The notes below the pieces were generated by a model that worked only from the letters and a program-made list of their open reading frames with translations, was not told the DNA's origin and searched no databases. The translations under genes and the position numbers were made by a program. DNA of 60,000 nt from Bugula neritina (taxonomy: Eukaryota; Bryozoa; Gymnolaemata; Cheilostomatida; Bugulidae), in NCBI GenBank assembly GCA_964035545.1, contig OZ037767.1, forward strand, positions 4,403,680-4,463,679. The letters run 5' to 3'. Below are positions 11,711 to 25,274 of the stretch, piece after piece. The number at the start of each line of letters is the position of its first letter. The stretch's first letter is position 1.

Positions 11711-14700
11711 CTGAAAAAAAGAACAAACATATTTTTTCATCTATTATAATTTCAACGATTAATGACTGCATAATTATGTTAATAGATGTCTTGAATAAAT
11801 AGGCTTCGTGTCTAAAATTAGGCTTATAACTTCAACTTCCACATACTATAATAGATACATTAATTTAGAAGCAACGTCTTTATTCTTGGTATAAATAATT
11901 ACCTATCTGGCATGAAACTAATTTTAATTGTGCATATAAATGAGAAATAACCTGCTGTACCATGCATGCTGCAGCACTGGTGCAATTATAATAACTACAT
12001 TTGTCTGACACTACGCCTGTCTAGGTGTGGTCTTGCTCAATTATCATCTTTGAAAAGTACAAGAATTTCAGTAGAGAACAGAGACAGTTCTAATCTAACA
12101 TGAGATATCTCAGTCCGACGAATACACCGTTCTCCCTCGTGATCCAAAGATACCCTTCTTGCACACTGAACCGTAGCTTGCATTATTCAACTTTCAAATC
12201 AACTGCTGCACTGCAGCTAAGGCTAGTGGTTGTTCAGAGACTTATGTAAGGAGATCCAGCAGTTTAGATTTCAAAGTGTAAATTTCTACGAGCTATTTTG
12301 CTTGGTGCATTATAAATGCCAACATCCTAGATAACTTAATCTGATGATAAATTCAATAAGCTTTACAAAGTTAGGGCTTACTAGATGCTAATTCAAAGTT
12401 TTCAAGGAACAGCTATGCTGCTGAAAACCAACAATTTGGGGTATTTATTAGTAATTATTTACTATAAGCTTTCTAATAGCTTTATGTCCCTGAGTGGTGC
12501 TTGAAGCTAGCTGGATGTGGACTAAGTAAACTGCTGGTGATTAAATTATTAGAGCAAATCAAGAACTTACAGGATGTGCACCTAATTGTAAACAATATTC
12601 CAATGCAGCAAAATGCTATCATTAACCAGAATATTAATTATGATCAATATCATACAATCTGCTGACCATTTCTCTCCATTTAAACCTACGAGTGTGTGGA
12701 GCTAGAACAATAGCATTATCAGATCCTTACACTGCTAATTAATGTGTTTATCAGGTAAATAATTCCTTAAATCCAATTATTAGAAGGTCAATGCTGACTA
12801 CGAACAGCAAACAAGCGCCATTTCCCCTCAAATGTTAACAGCCAACGGATAGAGACATTAACACTCTCAGTGTGTCCGTTAGTTCTCCTGTACAGATGTT
12901 ATGCTCATCATTATCACACCTATTTATGCAATTTTGCTTTAGGAGAGCAATTCTTAGTAGCAAAAGGTGAACTTTGGATAACGAAAGCAGGTTTGCCTAT
13001 TCGTGACAGGAAAATTCAACTCACCCAGGCTTGAAGTCATATTGTAGAAGCCTAATACAAGTGATCAACTAGTTTCTATGCTATACTGATGGTAAATAAG
13101 GTCTGTTTGGTAATAAAACAGCACAATGGTGTAGTGTTTGCTGATGAATGAAGATAACGGTTTGTTATCTGAGAAAAATAAATGTGGAGATTATTGCTAA
13201 AAGCAGGAGCCAATGAAATGCACAAAGCAAACATGGCGAGAGTTTATCAGGGTAAACACTTGACCTTGTTCCTTGACTTGAACTTCCCCTCGTCATCTGA
13301 CATTCTCTAATGAATTCAAACCAGGTCGTGTAATCTTTATGTACATTACACAACAGAATTATTATTCAATTTTTGGAGAAATATTTAATTTGATAGTTAC
13401 TAGGTTGAATTTTGGTCAAGGAAAATAACGATTGCACCATCTCCAAAGGAAGTCCACTTCAAAAGTTTAGGTAGTGAGCTACGACATGTTTAAAACATAA
13501 AAATTAAAGTTGGGTTCAGTGGGGTTTCATGAATATATCAATCGAATAGTCTTTATCTGAGAATAGACCGTAAAACAACTGTAATTTTGTTCAAATTCAC
13601 CTTTAAAGCCCTAATAACTTCAATAACCATATATATACTTTGTATGTAATTGGTTGAGCTTTTTCTCACGCTAAAGCTACCTTCTGTTTTTAGGCTGTGC
13701 TAAACAAGCTAATTTTGGCAAGAAGAATAGCTTGCAGTCTCCAAATAGCTCTTCAGCACTTGGAGTGCGAGATTGCTCTCATTTGTGAAGCCAGTTTTCC
13801 CACTGCATGTCACTTTTTGTTGCGTTATCTACAATTCTAAAGTCCATAAAATAACATCTCAAAATAATTAGTAGAGTTTCTCAACTTATAGGAAAGATTT
13901 CTCATGCTTGTATTTTAGCAACTCTCTAGTGATAGTATCTTACAAACTCCTCAACCTTTTGATGTGAAATTCGTCAATTGAAATGTTTGTATATCAGCGA
14001 AGATCTGCTGAAGCTAATCAACACTTTCTTAGAACATACTCTTTCACATCAACCTGAATTGTTTAGAACTCAACATGAAGGTTGAAATAGTCTGTGATAC
14101 ACACGTGTCTTGCCAAGTTTTCTCTTACCAACATCATTTAATTGAAACACAATTTCGATTCCTATTAATACCCAATATTGCACAACTACAGCACCCCCCC
14201 CCCCCCCTCTATACCTCACAATTCCATTTCTCATGAAATTTCATAGGTTACGAGAAAGACTTGGACCCGTTTTAGGGTTATGTATCCTAAGTGTGTATAA
14301 AAACAAACTAGCCCATGACCCATGAGGTAAATCTGGTATACTATGTTACAAGCTGAGGTTTTGGACCCGAAGCTTAGTGTAGGTTGTCCCTGTAATATGT
14401 TGCTCTGAGTAATTTGGGGAGACAATTTCATGTGCATATCATTAATAACTTGGGTTAACACGTGTAGAAAAACTCTTCAAATGTAGTTGTGTCAATTCCA
14501 GAGTAATATTGATATTCAATTTTCAGTCAGTCATTTTATTGTACTTCTGTAAGGTCAATAACTAATCAATTAGACATACAATATGCAGGAATTAAATTGG
14601 TAGCAGCAGTATTAAAACAACAAAAGAATGAGATCTAAAGGAAGAACCTGTTGACATGGACAGCAGTTACAAAGGCAACATCTAGTATAAGTTCCAGATT

Positions 14701-17700
14701 GATTTATTTCTATTGGCAAACAAAGAAAATAATGCACCTGAGAAGGTGTCAGCTAACTTTGACATGCTGACTTTAACAAACCAATAGAATGCTGCCTGGG
14801 CCTGTGATTGTAGATTAGAGATGAAAAATATTAAAAGGGCTTAGAAATTGTAATTTGTGATTGCACAGTTATTAGTTGCAGTGCTAAAAAGTTTCCCAGC
14901 CTGAGCTCTTTTATTTTCACATAAATTTAATTTTCAGGCATATTATGCTTATAATCAACCCCATCTATTACAGAGCTATTTGCAGGTGTTCAGGCTATGG
15001 TAGACCTATCCAAGTTCTGGCTAGTTTTGGATGGTCAACAGAAAGACACTAATTGTAATTTTCTCTGCTTGGGCACAGCAGAGTAGCTTAGTATAGCAGT
15101 GTTTTCAAGAGCTTCTAAAACCCCTGTAGGTGGCCAAAGCCCTCCATAGTTAAAGGTGGTACATTTTCTTGCCCCACCATATGTGGGTGAAATATGGAAA
15201 ACAGAACTAGCATCTTGTAGGTGAGGTTGCACAACACAGGTGCCTAATTTATGTCAGAAAAATTAGCACACTGGTTTATGTTGTCAGTGCATTGTGATAA
15301 TTTGATGAGAGTTAAAATTAGCATATTGTGGTGGGGGCTAGTTGGTACTGCAATAACCCACAATTCCACATAATTACAATAATAGTTCCTAAATTACCCT
15401 TAAAATATATAGCCTTGGGTGGCTTGGGGTTTTTCTTACAACTCCTAGTAAAATTAGTCAACTTCAAGCTCAAGAAATATCTTATAACATAGCAATGGCC
15501 ACCCTTCATAATCGGGATTATATTGGATTAAAAACAACGTAACAAATTCTACATGTGCATAATAAAAAATGTCTACTAGTAGACGTGACTATGTGGCTAT
15601 TGTATTATAGTAGGATTGTATCATCTTCAAGCAGGCTGTTAGGAGAGAGTTTCAAGAAGCAGATGGTTATCTCGAGGTCAATTTACACTTCCTGTACCAT
15701 GTTTATTTTAAACTTAGTTCTACCATTTGCATCACAAATATACAGTAGCTTTATCTTTGAAATTGCTACTAATCTAGATCACTGATTCAACGTTTTGGTG
15801 TGAAATTCATAATAAGTACTAAGCAGGAGATAGTTTATTCACTCTTGTATCTTGAAGATCTTGTCTGCTACAGCATAGACTATTTATTCAACAAACCAAC
15901 CACTAGTGAATAACCAAACCAAAGGAAAAGGTTCTTGAACTAAAAATATTTGTGTTGAAAGAGAAAACATACTTGAATCACATTGTTGTTTTTCCACCTG
16001 CATTTAATTGAGCCTTTGCTAAGTTGCAATATGAATAAATATTGATGGGCCAGAAGATTTTGCATAAATTTATAGTCACACAGTTTTAACTCCATTAAGA
16101 AAGAATGTAAAATAAAAATGCAATCTAATAAATATTAAAAGTAGTTGCTGGATTCTTGTATAATAATTACGCAAGCTCATTAGCTGAGTATTTCAAGCAA
16201 CACCTTTGCTTCAATGTAGTAATCAGTCATTTATTTAACCTACCAGTGGAAGCCATGGAAGTCAATAAAGGCGGTTTATTAAATGACTATGTTATAAATT
16301 ACAGCCTCTTTTCTGTAATTAACTGCTATAATAAATACGGCAGGTAATGATGATGGCAAAGTAACATTATTATACCCAGGGATTTAATCAACCAAGCCTT
16401 ACAAAAATGTCACACTGACACTAACCATATATTTTAAATAAAACTGATGAAAAGCAACAGGAGAGATAACTTCCCAACTATATATTTCAAAGAGACCAAT
16501 ACTAAACTCATAATGAAAGTTAAATACACATTTATTCCTTACACTAGCATGCCTATTTGCACCATTTACCATAATGGTTTTTTTATTTTATTTACAAAAG
16601 CCTTCCAAAGAAGAGATATTGAGAAGTTTTTGCCTTGGGTCTTCAATTTTGTGACAGTGACACCAACTTTTGATAGCATCCGATTATTAGTTACTTTAGT
16701 ATCACATTGATAGGCTTGTATGGTATAAATAGAGTATGAGAGATTTGAGCATAGAAAGCTGTCTTTTTAAGAGTTTGCTTTCTAGTAAAGCGAAAAAGCA
16801 GTCTCGTCAAAAATTAAAGAATATTTGAATCAAATCTGAATTGATAACTGTGATGTCTACAGAAACGTTATTTGCAGACATCAGAGATCTATATAAAACA
16901 TTTAAAAACGCATCTAAACTGTCATTATATCTTAGATAAGGTTAGGCCCATTAGAGTATAGTTTAGTCATTGCATAGCCTGTGAGATATTTTATTCGGTT
17001 TCAGTTCATCGCACATTTCAAATGAAGTCATATATAACCAGAGAGCAAAGGCTATGAAAGACACAGCCATTACACATAACAGAGAGTTGGTGAACATTAG
17101 TGAGCTTGAAAAAATGTTTTAGTGTTTATTTTGCTCTCCGGTAAATTTGCAGTAAAAACAATTACATCGAAAATATTTACTCAGAACACAAGAGTTTTGT
17201 GATTGTAAGGAAGTCTTTTAGCCGACATCGCACCAGCTTTGCGTGACACAATGACCTTTTGTAAAACAAATAATATTAGCTTTAAATGCATTAGCTGCCA
17301 ATACCATTAGTGACAGCAAAGCTTAGCCTTGGATCTGCAATATCCTCCGACTTATTTAAAAGTCATTAAACATTATTATGACTAGAAATGTGTCTCAAAG
17401 AAGATTAAAGAACCCGAAACTATTTTCGTTGCATGTTATTTTAATTCTAAATGTATTTAACACACTTACATGTGACTCCGGACAAGATTTAAATACATTA
17501 TAGTTATCCACATGTATTTTGAACTCCTGGAACCATGCATGCAACGGTTGGAGATTTTTGTGAGTGATACTAGACTGCTACACATTTATCTGACCCAGCC
17601 ATCACTTTGAAATGTGCACCTCCAGTAGTTATCAGTGCAGACCCTATAACTACTAGCTACTCAGCACGTTATGTCACAGTTGATCTAGATGATGGATATC

Positions 17701-20412
17701 AACAAAGAGCAGTTTGGACAAGATAAACTAAAATAAAATTAAATGTATAGATTTCTTTGATCAACTGATATGCATAATATTTCACAAGGAGTCATGCCTG
17801 TGAACTATTCACAATCATGCGATGGGCTCCCTGGTCACACGGGTTCACAAGAGCTGTAAGCATATGCTTAACTTAGAAAAGTTCTAGTAGCCTACATTCC
17901 CAGCAATAACTGTAAACAAGCATTAGCAGTTGTCTGTTTACGAATATCTTTAAAACTGCATATCTTTAAAATTGCGGAAAGTAAAACATTATGTAAAGTG
18001 ATGTAACTTGTGAGCCAATGCTATCAAGCATTACTAATTTCTACACGTGAGCATCTCCCAACCGAGATATGCTATATACTATATACTATATAACATGCCT
18101 CCTTCATTTACTATCATCCTTAGAGAGTTTATAAAGAAATTACTGCGTTTAGAGTTCATCATGAATTCATAAACAGAGTTGGAAATATAGGAAATTTAAA
18201 ATTAGTTTTCTAAAGTAATAAAATTGAGTCAGAAAGTTTTGCTATTACAGTTGAAGCATATATATTGGAAACTTGACTTCCCCTTGAAATCACTTTAGAC
18301 AAGTATATAGCTTACAAACATGATTATAATTATGATTTAGAAATAATGGTGTTTAGGGACTGTCATCTATTTAGAATATCGATTTAATACCCAGATACAT
18401 TATTTCTGTATTTGTAAACCCAAACCTATTTTAATTTAGGCTGAATATTAGTTTATGCTTATAATACCAGACCTGCCTTCATAATCTGGTTGTCTACTAA
18501 AACGCTTAACGTATATACAATATACATGAATAGCGATCATTCGGCCTGACATGTTAGCGGCTCTTTTTATAATTTAATATCAGTGCAACTTGGAGATTTT
18601 TACGTCTGAATGAAATTAGATCTGATAACAAGCTAATATCAAACGTCAAAAAGAATAACACAACCCAATAAGTTAGATATTTTGATAGTTCCCTTCAGCT
18701 ACATTATTCATGCCTTTTGTAATAGTATTAATACAATAACAAACACTTACCCAGGAATTCATTTGTTTTAAAATCCCGATTGTTTTCACAATTTTGGCAG
18801 AACATTGCTTATTTATGCACATAACAATGTTTCAATGTTGTTTGATATTATCGTGGTTTCATAAAACACAGCAGAATTTACACCAAACAAATATTAATGA
18901 TACGTAACACTGGGTTTCCTTTGCATTCAGGTTACCTACGTGTAATGTTTGTGTTCCCAAGACTATGAAATTTTATAGAATGGTTTCAATACTATAGTCT
19001 ACCTGGTTATTGTTGAAACCACTCTAATGTTGTATTTCGATTACAGAAACTGTTGAATGGTTACCACACATCTGGTGGTAATCACATAGCTTATGTAACT
19101 TAACCAAAATAGAGCAGTAGGCCAGTTGTTTATGCTACTAACAAACATTGTATATATTTGCTTTTCATTCTATAGATAATCTAATTTAACTAGACTAATC
19201 ACTTACATAAGATATGATAAAATGAATTTCCTTCAAAATTACCATCATTATATATAAAATTTATAATCAACTTTAACTGTTTAGGGCATTATGTGGCATG
19301 TTGCCATCTTGAATAATCTAAATTGATGTTTCCAAATACTTGTGTCTGAAGTTAACAGGAACAATTACGTACTACATAGTACCTACATAATCAAATATTA
19401 TAAATATTAGCAAACATTATACCATTTTCACAATATTGCTAAAGTACATAGTGGAGCTATTATATTACTTCCTACCGTAGCCTGCTGAACTTTTAAATCA
19501 CCAAAATCAGCTAATTAAGGGTGGTCATTAACATCCACTCTGACACCCACTATTGGCTATCGAAGCAGAAGAGTTTATCCACAATATTTACAACTTGTGG
19601 GAAAATTCTAAATCAGCTAATTATATTTTTCCAGGCTTAAAAATAAGCTGAATATTTTATGCAGTCTACTGGGAAAGGTGTTACCCTAGTTTTAGACGGT
19701 TTATGTCAGCTTTGTAAAACTAATAGGCTTAGAATAGCTATAAACTCGATACTGTGCCATACTAATACCTCAATTAGTACCAAGAGATGTGCACTTGCTT
19801 CCCCGAACATCTTTTTTAATTTTAAAGAGGTACAGGCTAGGGGTGTAGTAGACCTAATTATAGAAGTTAAAGTAAAGGTTGAAAAGATGAAAACTTAAAC
19901 AAAACTGTAGGTCTGCTCTAGCAAACAAGTTTAAAGTAACAGTAGAGTAACAAGGCTAACTAGCAGCATTTAATAAACTTTGAAATTCATTCCACTAAAA
20001 TCAACTTACTCCCGGACTCAACATATTAAACTCAATTTAAATTTGTCACCATCTTTTACCATCTGCTGTCATAATATAAGTTTAATACATTTAGATAAAT
20101 TTCTTTTACTATACCTTTTTAAATGTATTGCAGTATTGGCTATTGCTATTTTGAAATTTATGTTAATTTTTGGTAACTACTACTACTACTAGTGAACTTA
20201 GTTCAACTGTTGGTTATATGCATATGGTCTGTGCTTGCAAAGATGATAGTTTGAATTCTTTTGAAAACATGAAAATAGACAAGACAGTACGAAAAGTTTA
20301 GTGAGAAGAATTAAAGCTCTTGAAAGTTTTCTTTCAGTATCTTGCAACTAATTAATTCATTAGTTATAGTGTATTTTATTGTCAATGTTTTTCAGCAACA
20401 ATATAAACTTAC
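11711..20412. other. long stretch without recognisable coding exons
   Basis: Probably 5' intron and/or upstream DNA of the LDLa gene. Open frames of 60-90 codons are AT-driven and lack conserved motifs or good splice context. It contains a degenerate inverted-repeat element (14191-14393). A donor-like GTAAGT on the minus strand near 18751 is one other possible 5' exon end. I see nothing else I can support. Confidence 0.45.
14191..14393. repeat. degenerate MITE-like element, copy 1
   Basis: It shares clear blocks with the element at 26601-26780: ACGAGAA..CTTGGACCC, CTGGTAT..ACTATGT and GAGGTTT..GGACC in the same order. A run of 14 C (14194-14207) stands where the left terminal repeat should be, and the right terminal repeat is not recognisable. 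Confidence 0.6.
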
Positions 20413-20620
20413 CAAAACAATGACTTCTTTTACTCTCTTATATTCCGAGGAAGGATAAGCGAGAAGAGGTACACAGAGTTCGCAGTTTGAACGTGCACTG
20501 AAGTGGTCGGGGATTACCAATCCTTTATCCTCAGCATCTAGCCAATATATAAATCGCTATAAGCAATGATCTGCGACCGCTAGCCCCACAAAGGCAGTCA
20601 CGTGATTTAACACGCAGTAT
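20413..20620 (-). promoter_or_regulatory. candidate 5'UTR exon and promoter of the LDLa four-TM gene
   Basis: On the minus strand a donor (TTTTG followed by GTAAGT) ends a possible exon at 20413. Upstream of it (higher coordinates) are TTTATATA- and ATTGG (CCAAT)-type motifs and an E-box GTCACGTGAT near 20598-20607, in locally less AT-rich DNA. This is inference only. A spliced-leader acceptor directly before the microexon is the competing explanation. Confidence 0.25.
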
Positions 20621-23600
20621 AGCGGCAATCCATTACTATTTATTAGTGCTCAAACGAATAAATTAGCTATGAACAACACATTAAAAGTGATTTCTGATTA
20701 ATCAAACATAGCCTGTGATTGAATCTACTCAATATAAAACTATATCGGGTGGATAATTTTTAGACTCAATGAATAGAGAACAGGTGAGTTACTAAGAAAA
20801 AGGCTTACAAATTAAATAAAATAAAAGAAACAGTTCCGCCAATAAGCTAAAGGTCATATATTGATGCCTGCATGCAAGAACTTATTAAACAACAATACAA
20901 TAAACTAGTACTGATCAACCTGCCAAAACACGAATATTTTCATAATTAATTTGCTGCCCAGTGAAAATTCAGTGCAAACACATTAAAGCTCTGCAACAAA
21001 TGTAATCATACTTGTTTTGGGCTGAGCAGATGCCAGTAGTGAGGTGAATAATAAATCGTCTGACTCCTCAGTAATAACTGAGTTGTTCAGGCGCACTTGA
21101 ATACCCTACCACCGAAATTACCGAACAGTTTTACAGCCCCTGTTCTCAGTTTAGCTCAATAGAGCTGTTATTGCATAATGTCATTTATAAGTAGCTCTTG
21201 AAAAATTTATATCATTGTCAATCTATATAATATGGGCCTTGAAATATGAAGAAGTTTTAGTTCAATGTGCTTAAGTACTGATACTGCTACCATTCATTGC
21301 TATATGATAACTCCTAAAAACTGTCAACATGACATATAAATGATTATTAAGTAGTGCTATTATGAAGTTGTATAGTTTTTGTTATATAATTAACTGACGA
21401 TGCGTAATTTTAGGCGTAGAAAGGAAAGAACACAGCCATATACTGTATTAATGCATCAAAAGTAAAATCCTGTCATCAACAATAAGCTAAATGTACATAA
21501 ATATAAATGTGTATTTTAAAGAATTTTAATGCAGAAAATACTATAGCTGTTGAGAAATATTATAACAATCTTAAAAGATTTCCTACATATTACAAACAAA
21601 CATTAATTAACTTTTAGCCTACAGTTATACTATAAAATATATTTCAGGTGCTGACTAATGCTGGGTATCACCAGTATATTTAGATTTTTCGGGAGATTTC
21701 CGTGATATGATTTATACCAGGTACTCGGCTTAAATTTCTCACGTGTTTTAGATACTTATGGTAGAAAGGTGATTTCTCAAGAAATTACTGTACTTTGTTT
21801 TGTACTGATTTAATTGAAATACTAAATAAAATCTAAATGCAAAAATGCAAGCACTGGAAGCACGGCTTCAGTAAGTAGTAGAGAGCGATGGAAGATCATC
21901 ATCATGGAAATGCAACTCCAAGTATGAACAGAAATTATTTTTTGAAATAAAAAACCCGCATAATAGGATTACACGTAGAAAGTATAATGATATGGTAGAG
22001 CTTTGTCTAGCTTACCAAAGACAGTGTGCAATAAAATGTTTATCAAAAATAGTACATATTTATATATAGCCCAATAAACAAGACGTAAACTAGTTATTTA
22101 GCATTGCATCTTAATCTACATTATTCTGATTATGGCTATGATGTAGGCCTAATTGAAAATAAATGTTTTATATGCTACTTTGTAGTATATAGCAACTATT
22201 GTGGAAACCCTATAGCCTATATTAGGCCTTAGTTTTTGGTGTTTGGCCATATTCACATTGACACTGAGTCACTTGCTTAGCCTTGAAAAGATTACTGACT
22301 ATTCAGTGGCTCAATTGAACCAAAAAATTGTTTGTTTCAATTTGTTCAAAAGTTTCACATGTTAAATTTGTGCAGGTGGTGAATTGTATGTCAGAGTTCA
22401 TGAGGTATAACTATTGAATGTTAAATGTATTACACCTACTCGCAAACAACTTTTTCAATTATTTTATATATGTAACAGTTGAACCTTTCTAGACTTGAAA
22501 ATGAAAATATATTAATACAAATGATCAAAAATTTAACCAAATATTAAATATTGAGTAGCAGTTTAAGCTATTTCTATAGCTATGTCAAAAGCTTTGTCAC
22601 AGCAAAACTCTTTAAATTTGTTGTTGGATGTCACAATAAAACAGCATAGATTTCAGTTTTCTATTAGTGTAGGCCTATAGAATACAATATATACATTATA
22701 TGTAATGCTAGTGATATAGATGTGTTTCAATAAAGCAAATGAATAGATATAGGGTACAGATGTTTCAACACATGTACACCAACATGATTTAGATAATTAT
22801 ATATGAAGTTAATTAATTATATTATTATTAATTATAGAGTAATTATATATATAGAGTTGATATTATAAAGAGATTATTAATGATGGTATTCTGTAAATTC
22901 TGTAAACAGATGGATAATATAAAGCATGCATGCTTATAAATCTCTATATAAGTTTAACTTAGCATCTGCTAATTTATTAAAAAGACAATTTTGCCATGAT
23001 AAATGCTAAGTTTGTTTCAATGAGCAAAAGTCAAGGAGAATTTATACTAATTTGTGAGCCAATTGTATAAATAAACAGGAAGATAAATATTAGCAGTGAC
23101 ACGATAATGATGCTCAGTGGCTGTCACCAATGTTGACACACAATATCTGTCTAAAGGGATGTGTAAACATGAAAGCTGATAGTTTGCATGTTGAAAATAA
23201 TGGGCTATTTCTACGGTTTGTCTTTACAAGATGCCCATTTACATGCTGAACAATGGCGAAATGGGGCACGGTTAGTTCAGTAAACACGTTACGCCATTCC
23301 ATTGCGTACTAATTCGTAGGCTAGAGCATCAAGTTCACCAAGCTAATAGCTAGTTATGCACGGGAATGGAGCTAGACAATGATGTGTGAGATACGTATTA
23401 CAAGCCAAAAGTTTAGGATGTCGTGTAGTGTAGTTATATTTCTTAAGCTGCAAGAAAACAAAAATTATGCGAAATACTTGAGCAATGTTTCAATTAGACA
23501 AAACATCCAACGCACTTACTCACACAGCGCTAAGAGCCCTTGGGCTATGCACGACTGATTTTATTATCATCTTACATTACTTATAGATAACTTCGAAGAA

Positions 23601-24942
23601 GTTGTAAAGAAGATATGTAAAAGAAGTGCATCGCAAAATTCTCCAATTTTAAAACTACAGAGTGGCCAGAAAACTATTTATAAAATATGGCTGTTTAAAT
23701 ATCACCCAATAACAATATTGCATTAAATCATTTATGCTTTTATTTAAATACTGGGCACCTTCTTCAAATTTTATTTATTTAAAATCTTTTATAATGAGAT
23801 GCGGTGCCTCAACAATTATATTTTGCGTAAGTTCTTGCTTTTTACGTGCTTGAAATAAATTTTGTTTTCATTATAGCATAAGCATAGTTTCTGTGCCATA
23901 ATCAGGATGCGTAATTCATGCAACATGAAATAAAGGTTCTAGGCATTGTAGTGAGCCTTGCCTGTTAACATTCACAAAGGCAATTTCAATCAAATTTGGC
24001 AATTGTGTTATTTACTTGTAAGTTTACTGCTCACCACTGCATGCTTGCTGCATAAATGATAATAAATAAGCGAATATAATCATTACTAGCGTATATAAAG
24101 TAATCATCACATCACCATTTGAACTTTATTGAATAGTGATAATTGCTCTTTTTATTTGATTTGAAAAAAAGTTTTAACCCTCCTCACTATTATTATAAAT
24201 TCAGACGACTGTTACAGACATCCTTACAACCAAGATAGTGCTGAAGCTATACATGTTACAATAGTAACTAGTTTCACCGCAAAACAATGAAAGATCAGGT
24301 AATTATTTTCCAGTGAGCGAATATAAAAGAAAGTATTAATGCAGTTTCTTCAGACAAGTCGAAATATGCCTGCCACTTGATAAGCATCATGATCATCAAG
24401 CTCTGGGGAATTCTGAGGCATACACATGTAAATCTGCAACAGCTTGGATATTATGCGCTTTATTTATGCTGCCAAAAGCATCACGTGCTGTAATATCACC
24501 CCTGGGGATGTGAAGTAGAGTTTTTAATATTGACACGATGGAGCATGGCTAGATCAGCTCTCACTTTTTCTATGTAATAGAAACTAAAAGGCGGTTTGAA
24601 TTACAATTTGTAGAAAGAAATCTGTATATAGTTAGCTACCTGGAGGCTATATTTCACACTGCCATTATAGAGTTTCAAGCATCAAGAATACCATTTTATT
24701 GATGAACTTTCTGAAAAAACAATTCACTTTTTAAATGCTTTCGATTTGACGGCACTAAATGCAATTAATCTATTGTAGAAACTAAAGTGTTGAGGTTTCA
24801 ATTACTTTGAGCTAACATTATGATTGTTAAGCTCTTTCACAATTTAATAGCCACTGAGTAAAAAGTATCGTGTTATGAAAACAAGAGCCGTTTTGCTTTA
24901 ATTGAGGACTAGACTACGACACTCGTATGTCTCCAAAATAAT
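20621..24942. other. intergenic DNA, nothing recognised
   Basis: AT-rich sequence with only short chance open frames and scattered A/T runs. No conserved motif, repeat array or RNA gene could be supported by eye. Confidence 0.45.
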
Positions 24943-24995
24943 TTTATTAAATTAAACTTATAAACTCATACATTTTGGAAATATTTTCATAAAAA

Positions 24996-25001
24996 TTTAT
25001 T
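24996..25001 (-). terminator. candidate poly(A) signal of RTRAF
   Basis: AATAAA on the minus strand about 275 nt beyond the RTRAF stop codon. Another lies at 24943-24948. Confidence 0.4.
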
Positions 25002-25274
25002 AATTCAATTTCAAAATTTCAAGATCATATTTTCAACAGTCAACATATAATAATAATGATGACACATATGAAAGACAAGTTTGTAAGTATTTAACAGATA
25101 TCAGGGTTTGTGTAGAGCTGCAACGTCTCTTAGTATTAGAACACTTGAATTTATAGTTCCTAAGAAGCTCTTAGTATCTCCAACTATTACATAATTACAG
25201 CCACATATCCCCAGGCCACTTTACCAGCCTTTGGTTAAAACCCAAAATGTAGCACATCTCTTTGGTTGATAAAG

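Noticed and set aside
14194-14207. Run of 14 C as a possible regulatory or G-quadruplex site
   Set aside because: Single homopolymer inside a decayed repeat element; a mutational or assembly-sensitive tract explains it.
16447-16710. 87-codon open frame and similar ones between 14 and 20 kb
   Set aside because: AT-rich, no conserved motif, no convincing splice partners; consistent with chance.
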